Origin: JASKKU01 sp964416905
GTDB taxonomy: Archaea; Nanobdellota; Nanobdellia; Woesearchaeales; JASKKU01
Direction of reading: 5' to 3'
Assembly: GCA_964416905.1 (NCBI GenBank)
Contig: CAYQFL010000004.1
Span: forward strand, 1 to 39,120
DNA: 39,120 bases
Each line of letters starts with the position of its first letter. Position 1 is the first letter of the stretch. The notes under the pieces are model-generated. The model did not search any database. It was not told the DNA's origin and was given only the letters and a program-made list of their open reading frames with translations. The translations under genes and the position numbers were made by a program. Positions 31,286-38,696 of the stretch are shown here, piece by piece.

Positions 31286-32296
31286 ATGCCATTATTACCT
31301 GCAGAAAAAGAAAAACGAGAAATTTATGTTTTAAAGCAAGCTGAGACCGACCCTAAATTCGGTTATTATCCTGATAAGAGGCCCGTAGATGTTTTATTAA
31401 AATACGGTGTTGTTAATTTAGATAAACCTGCAGGTCCAACATCCCATCAAGTAAGTTTCTTTGTTTCTCAAATATTGGGCGTTAAAAAAGCAGGGCATTC
31501 TGGAACATTAGACCCAAAGGTTACAGGTGTTCTGCCTATACTTCTTAATAAAGCTACAGGTATGGCTAATCTCATGTTAAAATCTGGTAAAGAGTATGTT
31601 GCATTAATGCATTTGCATGCAGATATTGATGATGAAACTCTTAGGAAAGTATGTTCTCAGTTTGTTGGCACAATTTCGCAATTACCTCCTGTTAAATCTG
31701 CTGTTAAAAGGAGATATCGAAAACGCACTGTATACTATTTAGAGATTCTAGATAGGAAAGACCGTGATGTTCTAATTAGAACTGGTGTTCAGGCAGGCAC
31801 ATATATAAGAAAACTGATTCATGATATTGGCCAAAAACTTGGTTGTGGCGCTCACATGGTTGAACTTAGAAGAACCAAAAGCGGACCTTTCACAGAATAT
31901 GAAAAAGATCATCTTGTAACCCTTCAAGATTTAAAAGATGCAGTATATTATTATAAGGAAGAAGGTAATGATAAGTTTTTAAGGTATTGTGTTCAGCCAT
32001 TTGAAAAAACTGCTGAATTCGTTCCAAAAGTTTATGTTTTAGATTCAGCAATAGACCCAATATCTCATGGTTCTCCACTTAATTTGCCAGGAATAAGTAA
32101 ATTAGAGAGCGGTATAAAAAAAGGTGATGTAGTTGCAGTTATGTCTCTCAAAGGAGAATTAGTTGCTTATGGCACTGCAGAAATGTCTACTCAGCAGATG
32201 CTCAGTAATAAACGCGGCTTAGCTATTAAGATTGATAGAGTTTTTGTTGAACCCGGAACTTATCCTAAGTATGTAAAAAATACAGATTCTAGATAA
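31286..32296 (+). CDS. cbf5: rRNA pseudouridine synthase Cbf5
   Basis: The 336-residue protein is the catalytic subunit of the H/ACA RNP. The TruB-like core has the GHSGTLDPKVTGVLP block with the catalytic Asp76, followed by QLPPVKSAVKRRYRKRTVYYLEI and the GTYIRKLIHDIG segment. A PUA domain occupies ~250-330 (LDSAIDPISHG to KIDRVFVEPGTYP). With Nop10, Gar1 and L7Ae it pseudouridylates rRNA and can modify tRNA U55. It has a short leader. The gene converges with the tgt gene, with 32 bases between stops. Confidence 0.96.
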   Translation: MPLLPAEKEKREIYVLKQAETDPKFGYYPDKRPVDVLLKYGVVNLDKPAGPTSHQVSFFVSQILGVKKAGHSGTLDPKVTGVLPILLNKATGMANLMLKSGKEYVALMHLHADIDDETLRKVCSQFVGTISQLPPVKSAVKRRYRKRTVYYLEILDRKDRDVLIRTGVQAGTYIRKLIHDIGQKLGCGAHMVELRRTKSGPFTEYEKDHLVTLQDLKDAVYYYKEEGNDKFLRYCVQPFEKTAEFVPKVYVLDSAIDPISHGSPLNLPGISKLESGIKKGDVVAVMSLKGELVAYGTAEMSTQQMLSNKRGLAIKIDRVFVEPGTYPKYVKNTDSR

Positions 32297-32328
32297 AATT
32301 TGTTTATGATTTGTTTATGCTTTGCCTT

Positions 32329-33513
32329 TTAGTTCATCCAGTAATCATATAACTTGTCAAAAGTTTCGTTTTTAATGCTTTCTCTAATTTCTCTCATAAG
32401 TTTGTTGAAGAAGTAAATGTTGTGATATGAGAGTAATCTTAATCCTAGTATTTCATTGCTTTTGAACAAATGATGTAAGTAAGCCCTAGAAAATGTTTTG
32501 CACACATAACAATCGCAGTTTTTGTCTAAGGGTTGAAAATCATGTTTAAATTCTTTTTTAGTTAATCTTATCCTGAATTTGTTTTTGATATTCCCACCAG
32601 ATTCTTTTCTAATATAAGCATAACCAACCCTAGCAATTCGTGTTGGGCCAACACAATCAAAAGTGTCTATGCCTCTGGCAACAGAATTAAAAATATCGGT
32701 TATCGTTCCTATGCCTAATAAATGTCTAGGCTTTTTATCAGGCAACTCCTCTTTTATCCAATCTAATGTTTTATACATTTCATCTTTGCCGAAAGCACCA
32801 CCAATTGCGATTCCATCAAAATCCAGTTTTGAGATAAACCTAGCGCTTTCTTTGCGCAAGTCTTCGAAGATACCACCTTGAACAACACCATATATTGCTT
32901 GATCAGTTGTATGAGCTTTTAAGCTTCTGATGGCCCATTTATGCGTTCGTTCCATACTTTCTTTTGTATAATTGTAATCGGCACTTGGTGGAGGGCATTC
33001 ATCTAAAGCAACAATTATATCTGTACCTAAGGCCTCTTGAATTTCAATACTTTTTTCAGGAGTTAATTCGTGATAAGAACCATCATAAATGGATTGAAAA
33101 ACAACTTTGTCCTGGTTAACGTAAGCTTTTCTTTCCATGACGGGTTTTTTTGGTCTTTCACCAACATCATACTTAAATTTGCCTTCTCCCAGTTCTGCAC
33201 CCAAGCCCAAACTGAAAGCTTGGAAACCTCCAGAATCGCTCATTACAGGCTTATTCCACGCCATGAACTTGTGGACTCCTCCTGCCTCTTTTATTAGCTT
33301 TGTTCCAGGTTTTAGATACAAATGATAAGTATTTGTAATTACTATTTGAGTACCTATCTCATCAAGCTCTTTAGGAGATAATGTTTTTACAGTTGCTTTT
33401 GTGGCTACAGGTAGAAATGCAGGTGTCTCAACAATACCGTGAGCTAATTCAATTTTACCTAGTCTTGCTCCCTCGAATACTTTTTCTATTGAAAATTTTA
33501 GGTTTCTGCCCAT
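32329..33513 (-). CDS. tgt: Bacterial-type tRNA-guanine transglycosylase (queuine/preQ1 class)
   Basis: The 394-residue enzyme has the bacterial TGT layout and length: SDSGGFQAFSLG (Asp93), ALDECPPP (Asp171-Cys173), VVQGGIFEDLR (Gln212), GIDTFDCVGPTR (Asp286, the nucleophile position) and the zinc site CDCYVC...H (Cys333, 335, 338, His364). It has no PUA or other C-terminal domains, which archaeal arcTGT enzymes for G15 carry. It would exchange G34 for preQ1 or queuine in GUN-anticodon tRNAs. The segment IAIGGAFGKDEM differs from the GGLSVGE form of most bacteria and recalls Patescibacteria sequences as I remember them. GGAG precedes ATG 33513; TTTTATAAAA is its TATA box. Confidence 0.9.
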   Translation of the reverse strand: MGRNLKFSIEKVFEGARLGKIELAHGIVETPAFLPVATKATVKTLSPKELDEIGTQIVITNTYHLYLKPGTKLIKEAGGVHKFMAWNKPVMSDSGGFQAFSLGLGAELGEGKFKYDVGERPKKPVMERKAYVNQDKVVFQSIYDGSYHELTPEKSIEIQEALGTDIIVALDECPPPSADYNYTKESMERTHKWAIRSLKAHTTDQAIYGVVQGGIFEDLRKESARFISKLDFDGIAIGGAFGKDEMYKTLDWIKEELPDKKPRHLLGIGTITDIFNSVARGIDTFDCVGPTRIARVGYAYIRKESGGNIKNKFRIRLTKKEFKHDFQPLDKNCDCYVCKTFSRAYLHHLFKSNEILGLRLLSYHNIYFFNKLMREIRESIKNETFDKLYDYWMN

Positions 33514-33646
33514 TTTAAATTCTCCTTAGCTTTCCATTTCGTGACCTTGTTTTGTTTTTATAAAATGTTTTATTTTTTGTTTTGCTTAAAATGAATGTGT
33601 GTTTAGGTTTAATGTGTTATGATTGAAATCAAGATTAATAAATAAA

Positions 33647-33654
33647 TTTATAAA
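33647..33654 (+). promoter_or_regulatory. TATA box before the structured RNA
   Basis: TTTATAAA stands about 27 bases before 33674, where the GC-rich structured segment opens. It supports plus-strand transcription. Confidence 0.5.
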
Positions 33655-33673
33655 CTTCTGCGATTTTTACTTT

Positions 33674-33885
33674 TACAAGCCGTTTACGTTGTACGGATGG
33701 GTCCTCATACGAGGGCTTCCTTGCCTGTATGAGTATGAGTCATCCCCGTGCAATACAGACCCACCACGAGGGTTACTCGAGGGAGCTTAAGAATATCTCG
33801 AGCTATGAACCCGGGAGTTAGTGTGATGGGTCTCATTGCATCCCTTATCACAGCATTCATGGCATCACGAGGGGGGGACAAGTCA
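33674..33885 (+). ncRNA. Unidentified structured RNA gene (GC-rich island)
   Basis: This stretch is far richer in G+C than its surroundings and has no convincing reading frame. By eye it folds on the plus strand into several hairpins: CCGT/ACGG (33680-33696); TGGGTC/GACCCA (about 33698-33763) enclosing CTCATAC/GTATGAG; GGGTT/AACCC (33770-33812) enclosing CTCGAG/CTCGAG; and TGTGATGGG/CCC-TT-ATCACA (33822-33852). ACGAGGG occurs three times (near 33709, 33766 and 33867). A TATA box stands at the right distance upstream. ACAAG (33675) could pair with CTTGT (33936), so the RNA may extend to ~33945. SRP RNA and RNase P RNA are absent elsewhere in the window and are candidates, but I find neither the SRP helix 8 signature nor GAGGAAAGUC. 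Confidence 0.6.
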
Positions 33886-33983
33886 TCATGTTCACTATTT
33901 TCACAATTCACTTTGAATTTAGGTTAATTTAGAGACTTGTTCTACCGGTATTTTTAAGATAAGGGATGCTTTTAGTTGGCTGT

Positions 33984-34000
33984 TAGTTCAGAACTATAAA
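33984..34000 (+). promoter_or_regulatory. dnaG promoter with a palindrome TAGTTC-A-GAACTA
   Basis: A 13-base palindrome (33984-33996) runs into a TATA box (TATAAA, 33995-34000). Transcription would start near 34025 and leave a leader of about 65 bases before ATG 34092. A factor at the palindrome would block TBP. Confidence 0.35.
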
Positions 34001-34091
34001 CCCTAAAAAAGCATGTCTTGCGATTAAGACAATAAATCAAAAAGAGATATCAAAAAAAACAAAACAATTAATTTAAATTGAGGTGAAAACT

Positions 34092-35354
34092 ATGGGTAAA
34101 ATTAGCATAGCATCAGCAAAATATATCATACATGCAGACATCACGGTTGATGGTGTGGTTGATAAACCTGATGTGATTGGAGCTGTCTTTGGACAGACTG
34201 AAGGTTTGCTTGGAGCTGATTTAGAGTTAAGAGAACTTCAAAGAAGCGGAAGAATTGGTAGGATTGAAGTCGAATTAAATACTAAAAACGGAAAAACTAG
34301 TGGTACAATTACAATACCTTCTTCTTTAGATAAAGCTGAGACTTGTATTATTGGAGCCGCCTTAGAGATTATTCAAAGGATAGGTCCATGTAATGCAAAT
34401 CTCAAGGTTAGAGAGATTGAAGATGTAAGGATTTCAAAGCGTAAGTATGTTGTCGAGAGAGCAAAGTCCTTGCTTAAAGAGTTGATGGATAGGATGCTTC
34501 CAGACAGCCAGGAAATTGCTGACGAGGTTGCTTCAGCAGTAAGGATTATGGAAGTAAAAGAGTATGGCAAAGATAGATTGCCAGCAGGACCTAATATCGA
34601 TGACTCAGATGAAATCATCGTTGTTGAAGGTAGAGCAGATGTTGTTAACTTAGTCAAGCATGGATTCAAGAATGTTATAGCGATGAATGGGTCTTCAGTG
34701 CCTCAGACAATCATTGACTTATCTAAAAGGAAGACTATTACAGCATTTGTTGACGGAGACAGAGGTGGAGACCTTAATCTGAAAGAATTGCTCTCTGTAG
34801 CAGATATAGATTTTGTAGTTAAAGCGCCAGAAGGCTTGGAAGTTGAAGAGTTAACTAAAAAAGAAATTCATAAGGCTTTGCGAGGTAAAATTACTGCAGA
34901 GCAATATATGTTGGACCATAACATAAACGTAGATTCAGAGCAAAAAGCTACATTTGATAAGAAAACAAAACCTAGTAATGAAAACAGGAATAACAACACA
35001 AACAACAACGTCAATAAGAAAAAACAATCATCAAACCAGAAGAGTAATTTAGGCAATGTCCCTAAAGAAACATTAGCAAAGTTCAAAGAAATCTCTGATG
35101 AGTTAGTTGGTACAAAAGGCGCTTGCTTGCTTAATGACAAATTAGAGATCTTGGCAAAGATACCTATTATGGAATTGCCATCAGTAATCCAGGACCTGAA
35201 TAAAGATGTGTATGCAATCGTTGTGGATGATGTCATAGAAAAGAAACTTGTTTCGTCCTGTGAGAAAGCTAAGGTAAAATACTTAGTAGGTAATGAGACA
35301 AAAGTAAGCAACTCATCTACCCCAGTAAGGATTTTAACTTACGACGAGTTGTAA
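34092..35354 (+). CDS. dnaG: Archaeal DnaG primase-like protein
   Basis: The 420-residue protein has an archaeal N-terminal domain (SAKYIIHADITVDGVVDKPDVIGAVFGQTEGLLG) and a TOPRIM domain in the middle (DEIIVVEGRADVVNL with the key Glu near 177, and FVDGDRGGDLNL). An Asn/Lys-rich linker (~298-320) precedes a C-terminal domain. Archaeal DnaG makes short primers in vitro and is also linked to the RNA exosome, where it recognises poly(A). ATG 34092 is chosen over the in-frame GTG at 34083 because GAGGTG precedes it. A poly-T tract follows the gene. Confidence 0.94.
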   Translation: MGKISIASAKYIIHADITVDGVVDKPDVIGAVFGQTEGLLGADLELRELQRSGRIGRIEVELNTKNGKTSGTITIPSSLDKAETCIIGAALEIIQRIGPCNANLKVREIEDVRISKRKYVVERAKSLLKELMDRMLPDSQEIADEVASAVRIMEVKEYGKDRLPAGPNIDDSDEIIVVEGRADVVNLVKHGFKNVIAMNGSSVPQTIIDLSKRKTITAFVDGDRGGDLNLKELLSVADIDFVVKAPEGLEVEELTKKEIHKALRGKITAEQYMLDHNINVDSEQKATFDKKTKPSNENRNNNTNNNVNKKKQSSNQKSNLGNVPKETLAKFKEISDELVGTKGACLLNDKLEILAKIPIMELPSVIQDLNKDVYAIVVDDVIEKKLVSSCEKAKVKYLVGNETKVSNSSTPVRILTYDEL

Positions 35355-35360
35355 GAACTA

Positions 35361-35394
35361 AATTTTTATTACTTTTTCTTCTTTTTATTTTTGA
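35361..35394 (+). terminator. Poly-T termination region after dnaG
   Basis: Several runs of four to five T (ATTTTTATTACTTTTTCTTCTTTTTATTTTTG) directly after the dnaG stop codon form a typical archaeal T-tract terminator. Confidence 0.45.
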
Positions 35395-35469
35395 GATTAT
35401 ATCTGATTATTTTTATCTATTTAATTCAAAGTTTGTATGCTGTATTTTTGCAAATCTAAAACAAAAAGT

Positions 35470-35478
35470 TTTATAAAA
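35470..35478 (+). promoter_or_regulatory. TATA box of the tRNA-Pro cluster
   Basis: TTTATAAAA lies 26 bases before the first base of tRNA-Pro. No further TATA box is seen between the tRNA and eL37, so it may drive the whole cluster. Confidence 0.55.
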
Positions 35479-35503
35479 CAAACAAGTTTCACTGATTTTT
35501 AAA

Positions 35504-35578
35504 GGGGCTGTGGGGTAGCTTGGTCTAGCCTTTCTGGCTTGGGACCAGATGACCCCGGTTCAAATCCGGGCAGCCCCA
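35504..35578 (+). tRNA. tRNA-Pro (anticodon TGG)
   Basis: All arms can be seen: acceptor GGGGCTG/CAGCCCC, D-arm, anticodon stem TCTGG/CCAGA with loop CTTGGGA (anticodon TGG at 35540-35542, G37 next to it) and T-arm CCCGG/CCGGG with loop TTCAAAT. The discriminator is A. CCA is not encoded. There is no intron. G37 is the expected target of Trm5. The eL37 start codon is only 18 bases downstream. Confidence 0.96.
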
Positions 35579-35596
35579 TCTTGTTGGTGGATATTC

Positions 35597-35818
35597 ATGA
35601 AAACAATTAAAGGAGACACAACAAAGAGGTTCTTAGCAAGGTATGGACTTACTGTTAGGAAGAAGCTTTTAAAGATCGAATCTTTAAGTAGAGCAAGGTA
35701 TGATTGTCCTTATTGTAACGGCGAGTCTACTGTACGAAAGCTAAGTGTGGGTATTTGGTATTGCAATAAGTGTAATAAGAAGTTTACAGGCAAAGCATAC
35801 ACTTTAAGTAAAAAATAA
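35597..35818 (+). CDS. rpl37ae: 50S ribosomal protein eL37-type L37Ae (zinc ribbon)
   Basis: The 73-residue protein has the L37Ae zinc ribbon: YDCPYCNGESTVRKLSVG and IWYCNKCNKKFTGKAYTL, with two C-x2-C pairs, preceded by the RFLARYGLTVRKK segment. The true start is ATG 35597; the frame continues upstream through the tRNA but that part cannot be coding. It lies between tRNA-Pro and rpoP. Confidence 0.95.
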   Translation: MKTIKGDTTKRFLARYGLTVRKKLLKIESLSRARYDCPYCNGESTVRKLSVGIWYCNKCNKKFTGKAYTLSKK

Positions 35819-35855
35819 TTTCACTTTAATTATATCCCTGTTCAGGTGAATCAAG

Positions 35856-35993
35856 ATGGTTGAATATAAGTGCTTTATTTGTGGTAAAATCGTTCCTTAC
35901 GAACTAGTCCGTAAGAGGGTTAGATGCCCATATTGTGGCTCTAAGATACTTTACAAAAGTGTTCAAATAATCCCTAGAGTACGAGCACGATGA
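35856..35993 (+). CDS. rpoP: DNA-directed RNA polymerase subunit Rpo12 (RpoP)
   Basis: This 45-residue gene codes for a zinc-binding subunit: CFICGK near the start and CPYCGS in the middle bind one zinc, and the end RVRARY-like tail is basic (IIPRVRAR). It matches archaeal RpoP (eukaryotic Rpb12), needed for open-complex formation and assembly. It is too short for common gene finders. Its TGA overlaps the ATG of pcc1 (ATGA at 35990). Confidence 0.94.
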   Translation: MVEYKCFICGKIVPYELVRKRVRCPYCGSKILYKSVQIIPRVRAR

Positions 35994-36301
35994 GTAAATT
36001 CGTTGGAGAGCTTGTTTGCTCGTTAGATGCTGAAAACATCTATGCAATATTCAAGCCTGAGCTTGAATCCGAGTTCAACAATCGTGCAGGTTTTGACATA
36101 ATCAAGAAAGACAACAAAGTTTATTTCAAGATATTTGCAGAAGATGTCACTGCTTTAAAAGCTGTTATGAACAGCATATTACGCGTGCTTAAAATTTATG
36201 AGGATACGAAGGAGATGTTAGAAAATGAACTCAACCCAAGAAACGATCTCAGCAATAGAACAGACTCTCCAAAATCTCCTCGTACAAAAACAAGCAATTA
36301 A
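35990..36301 (+). CDS. pcc1: KEOPS complex subunit Pcc1
   Basis: The 103-residue protein shows the Pcc1 pattern in residues 1-80: an opening beta strand, LDAENIYAIFKPELE and the block YFKIFAEDVTALKAVMNSILRVLKIYE. Pcc1 dimerises the KEOPS complex, which makes t6A37 in ANN-decoding tRNAs. The usual length is ~80 residues. Here a hydrophilic tail (NPRNDLSNRTDSPKSP) runs 77 bases into the prefoldin gene in another frame. It is coupled to rpoP by ATGA. Confidence 0.88.
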   Translation: MSKFVGELVCSLDAENIYAIFKPELESEFNNRAGFDIIKKDNKVYFKIFAEDVTALKAVMNSILRVLKIYEDTKEMLENELNPRNDLSNRTDSPKSPRTKTSN

Positions 36302-36542
36302 TTCTCAGATACAAGAACTTTCTTTAGCAATTAAAGAGTTAGATTCTTCATCAGAATCATATAGGTTGCTAGGTAACATATTAATAAAAACAGATAAACC
36401 TTCTTTAAAGAAGAAATTGGAACAAGATTTAAACGCTTTCCAGATGAGGCTCAAATCCATTGAAAAACAGGAATCCTCTTTGACTGAAAAGTTACGTTCC
36501 TTACAACAGGATCTTTTATCTCAAATGAAATCCAAAAGGTGA
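36225..36542 (+). CDS. pfdB: Prefoldin beta subunit
   Basis: The 105-residue protein has two long helices joined by the short beta hairpin YRLLGNILIKTDKPSLKK, exactly as in archaeal prefoldin beta. Prefoldin hexamers hold nascent polypeptides and hand them to the thermosome. GGAG lies 10 bases before ATG 36225. The first 77 bases overlap the 3' end of pcc1, a long overlap for this genome. The alpha subunit gene is not in the window. Confidence 0.93.
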   Translation: MNSTQETISAIEQTLQNLLVQKQAINSQIQELSLAIKELDSSSESYRLLGNILIKTDKPSLKKKLEQDLNAFQMRLKSIEKQESSLTEKLRSLQQDLLSQMKSKR

Positions 36543-36547
36543 TTAAA

Positions 36548-36799
36548 ATGGAAAAAAATGAAGAACTAAATGAAGTTATAGAATTGATTAAAGAGTTGTC
36601 AGCAGATTTTTCAGTTCCACGAAATGTGAAAAAGAATCTCGCTTTGATTGAAGAGATTCTGCTTGATGAAACTAAAGAATTATCTCTAAGAGTTGACAAA
36701 GCTGTATCTATTTTAGATGAAGTTAGTGAAGACCCAAACATCCAGATGTTTACCAGAACTCAAATCTGGAGTCTTGTTTCAATGCTATCAAAACTTTAA
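36548..36799 (+). CDS. UPF0147 family protein
   Basis: The 83-residue all-helical protein matches UPF0147: VPRNVKKNLALIEEILLDE, ELSLRVDKAVSILDEVSEDPN and MFTRTQIWSLVSML. The family is small and archaeal, with no known function; its constant place beside ribosomal and prefoldin genes suggests a link to protein synthesis. ATG 36548 is chosen because GGTGAT precedes it; the upstream GTG at 36539 would overlap the ribosome site. It follows pfdB after 5 bases and ends the cluster. Confidence 0.9.
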   Translation: MEKNEELNEVIELIKELSADFSVPRNVKKNLALIEEILLDETKELSLRVDKAVSILDEVSEDPNIQMFTRTQIWSLVSMLSKL

Positions 36800-36906
36800 A
36801 TTTTCGTTTATGATTTTTACTCACTATATTTTTATGTTTCAATTTTTTAAAATAAAAAACAAAAGCTTATAAAGGTCTTTTGAACCCTGTTGAGAAGGTG
36901 AATGCA

Positions 36907-37182
36907 ATGAATATTAATGTGATATCTGAATCAAAGGATGAGATTATTTTTACCCTGGAAGGTGCAGACCATACTGTTTTAAATCTGTTGAAGGATGAAC
37001 TTTATCATATTGATGGTGTGTTAGCTGCAAGTTATAATATCACCCATCCATTAATAAAGGTTCCAAAAGTCATTGTTAAAACTAATGGCAAAGTCAATCC
37101 TAGAGATGCTATAAAAAACGCAGTAAAAAACGTTAAGAAAAAGCTTTCTGATTTCAAGAAACAGGTAAGCAAACTTAAGTAA
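36907..37182 (+). CDS. rpoL: DNA-directed RNA polymerase subunit Rpo11 (RpoL)
   Basis: The 91-residue subunit has the Rpb11/RpoL pattern: FTLEGADHTVLNLLKDELYHIDGVLAA, a typical HPLIKVPKVIVKT block and a Lys-rich terminal helix. It pairs with Rpo3 during polymerase assembly. ATG 36907 fits GGTGA seven bases upstream; the frame is open for nine further codons, but these would include the ribosome site. A TATA-like TTTTTTAAAATA is upstream. Confidence 0.94.
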   Translation: MNINVISESKDEIIFTLEGADHTVLNLLKDELYHIDGVLAASYNITHPLIKVPKVIVKTNGKVNPRDAIKNAVKNVKKKLSDFKKQVSKLK

Positions 37183-37186
37183 GATT

Positions 37187-37222
37187 CTATTTCTTTTGTT
37201 TTTCGCTTTGTTTTTTTGATTT
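37187..37222 (+). terminator. Poly-T termination region after rpoL
   Basis: A pyrimidine-rich stretch with runs of five to seven T begins a few bases after the rpoL stop codon. Confidence 0.45.
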
Positions 37223-37290
37223 AATTTTATATATTAAATAGTATTTGTTTTTATTGAAAAGGGCAAAAATTAAAAAGGACTTTTATTCAA

Positions 37291-38451
37291 ATGCAATTTA
37301 TGGATGTAGTCTTGATAAAATTTGTATTCGGATTAATTTTCCTGTTCTTCGCATCTTTAAAAGATTTTAAGTCAAGAGAAGTTTGGGACTGGTTAAGTTT
37401 CTCATTCATAGCTTTTGGTTTTTTGATTAATTCCTTTTTCTCTGTTTATCATGAGACCTTTTTTTATATCGCTTCCTCAATATTAGGTTTTGTTATTGCT
37501 TATGCGCTATCTTTATTTTTATTCTATATGGGTCAATGGGGTGGCGGAGACGCGAAAATTCTTATGGCTGTGGGTTCGCTTTTAGGGATAAATCTATCTC
37601 CTTCTTTGGATCAGCAAATATTTTATCTTCCCGGTTTTATTTTATCGTTAGTTCTAACAGCCTGGATATATGGAATTTTGTTAGTTTTAACAATTTATTT
37701 CAAGAAAAAAGATTTTTTTGATAAGAAGTTTAAATTAGCATTTTCAAAAAAAGAAAGAATGTTTACTTATTTTGTTTTTTTAATTTTGATTATCTTGGCA
37801 GTTATAATTTATTTACTCACTAAAGACCTGAAATTCTTTTTGTTAAATACATCTTTTGTTTTGCTTGTTTTTGTTATCTTTTACCTAATTCGCTTTCTTA
37901 AATTTGTGGAATCCTATGGTTTCCTAAAGAAAGTTAAAATCAAGAACTTAACTCCAGGCGATTGGGTTGTTGAAAAAGTGGTTATCAAGAATCCCGGTTT
38001 AAGTTTCTTAGATTATGAACTAATGATGAAGTATGATAATCTTAAAGATCCGTCTTATTTGTTAAAGTTGTTTTATTATATCTTCCACCCAAAAAGAGAT
38101 TTCAAAGAGCATCTTGTATCTAAACTTAAACGCAGGTTGATGAAAAAAATGAAGCTTTCGGATGAAAAATTGCTTCATGTAAAAAGATACTCAAAAGAGC
38201 TTCCTAAATCTGCAGTTGAATTTATGAAATCAGAAGGATTCTTAATCGATTCAAATAAAATCGTTATTTGTTCCCCGAACAGTTTGGGTCTTTTGTCTTC
38301 ACAAATTTCTATTCTTAAAGAGACCTTTGGCGAAAATGGTCTGCTTAAGATAAAGGAAGGCATTCCTTTCATACCAGCATTTTTCATTGCTTTTCTGTTT
38401 CAGTTTACTGTTTTTCCGAACCTGGCTGAGATTTTTTTATTGTTGATTTAA
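37291..38451 (+). CDS. A24 family prepilin/preflagellin peptidase with a large cytoplasmic insert
   Basis: The 386-residue membrane protein has the two catalytic aspartates of A24 peptidases: Asp25 in SLKDFKSREVWDW and Asp87 in GQWGGGDAKIL. About seven hydrophobic helices are visible, the last one at the very C-terminus. Typical archaeal PibD/FlaK enzymes have ~230 residues; here about 140 extra, charged residues (~205-350) stand between the last two helices. It would cleave the signal peptides of archaeal pilins. No pilin or secretion ATPase gene is near. An ATG at 37300 is an alternative start. Confidence 0.85.
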   Translation: MQFMDVVLIKFVFGLIFLFFASLKDFKSREVWDWLSFSFIAFGFLINSFFSVYHETFFYIASSILGFVIAYALSLFLFYMGQWGGGDAKILMAVGSLLGINLSPSLDQQIFYLPGFILSLVLTAWIYGILLVLTIYFKKKDFFDKKFKLAFSKKERMFTYFVFLILIILAVIIYLLTKDLKFFLLNTSFVLLVFVIFYLIRFLKFVESYGFLKKVKIKNLTPGDWVVEKVVIKNPGLSFLDYELMMKYDNLKDPSYLLKLFYYIFHPKRDFKEHLVSKLKRRLMKKMKLSDEKLLHVKRYSKELPKSAVEFMKSEGFLIDSNKIVICSPNSLGLLSSQISILKETFGENGLLKIKEGIPFIPAFFIAFLFQFTVFPNLAEIFLLLI

Positions 38452-38550
38452 CTCTTCTAAATCTGTTTATTTTAAGAGTGCTTTTCTTTAACCAAAAAGT
38501 TTAAAAAGAGGTCGTCTTCCCTAACTTTTATCAGTTGTGGTGATGATTTA

Positions 38551-38655
38551 ATGAAACGAAGTTCACGCAGATGGAAAAAGCGTAGGCAAATGAGATGGAA
38601 GTGGCAAAAGAAGCGAATGAGAAGAGTTAAAAGAAAGAAGAAGTTAAGACAATAA
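38551..38655 (+). CDS. rpl41e: 50S ribosomal protein eL41
   Basis: This short gene codes for 34 residues, almost only Arg, Lys and Trp. The part MRWKWQKKRMRRVKRKKK corresponds to the single-helix eL41, which sits at the subunit interface; ~13 residues at the N-terminus are extra against the usual ~25. GGTGATG precedes ATG 38551, and a TATA-like AGTTTAAAAAG lies ~45 bases upstream. It is easily missed by gene finders. The start at ATG 38590 would give a shorter form but has no ribosome site. Confidence 0.85.
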   Translation: MKRSSRRWKKRRQMRWKWQKKRMRRVKRKKKLRQ

Positions 38656-38664
38656 TTTCAAAAA

Positions 38665-38686
38665 TTTTATAAAGAGGACTTATATA
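38665..38686 (+). promoter_or_regulatory. 16S rRNA promoter, two candidate TATA boxes
   Basis: TTTTATAAA (38665-38673) and TTATATA (38680-38686) lie about 180 bases before the 16S start. Either could direct a pre-rRNA starting between ~38695 and 38712. Confidence 0.5.
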
Positions 38687-38696
38687 CCACAAAAAT

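Noticed and set aside
33705..33911. Open frame of 68 codons on the minus strand over the GC-rich island
   Set aside because: It lies in a region with strong hairpins, its composition (repeats of Arg/Thr/Met) is unlike the proteins here, and no ribosome site is present. RNA is the better reading.
33660..33960. RNase P RNA on the minus strand (AAGTC near 33933 pairing with GGCTT near 33677)
   Set aside because: The possible P4 pairing ACAAGUC/GGCUUGU is attractive, but CR-I does not read GAGGAAAGUC, the segment after it is AT-rich and unstructured, the ends do not form a P1 helix and the better promoter is on the plus strand.
35549..35596. Upstream extension of the L37Ae frame into tRNA-Pro
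   Set aside because: These bases are the T-arm and acceptor stem of a clear tRNA; L37Ae starts at MKTIKG.
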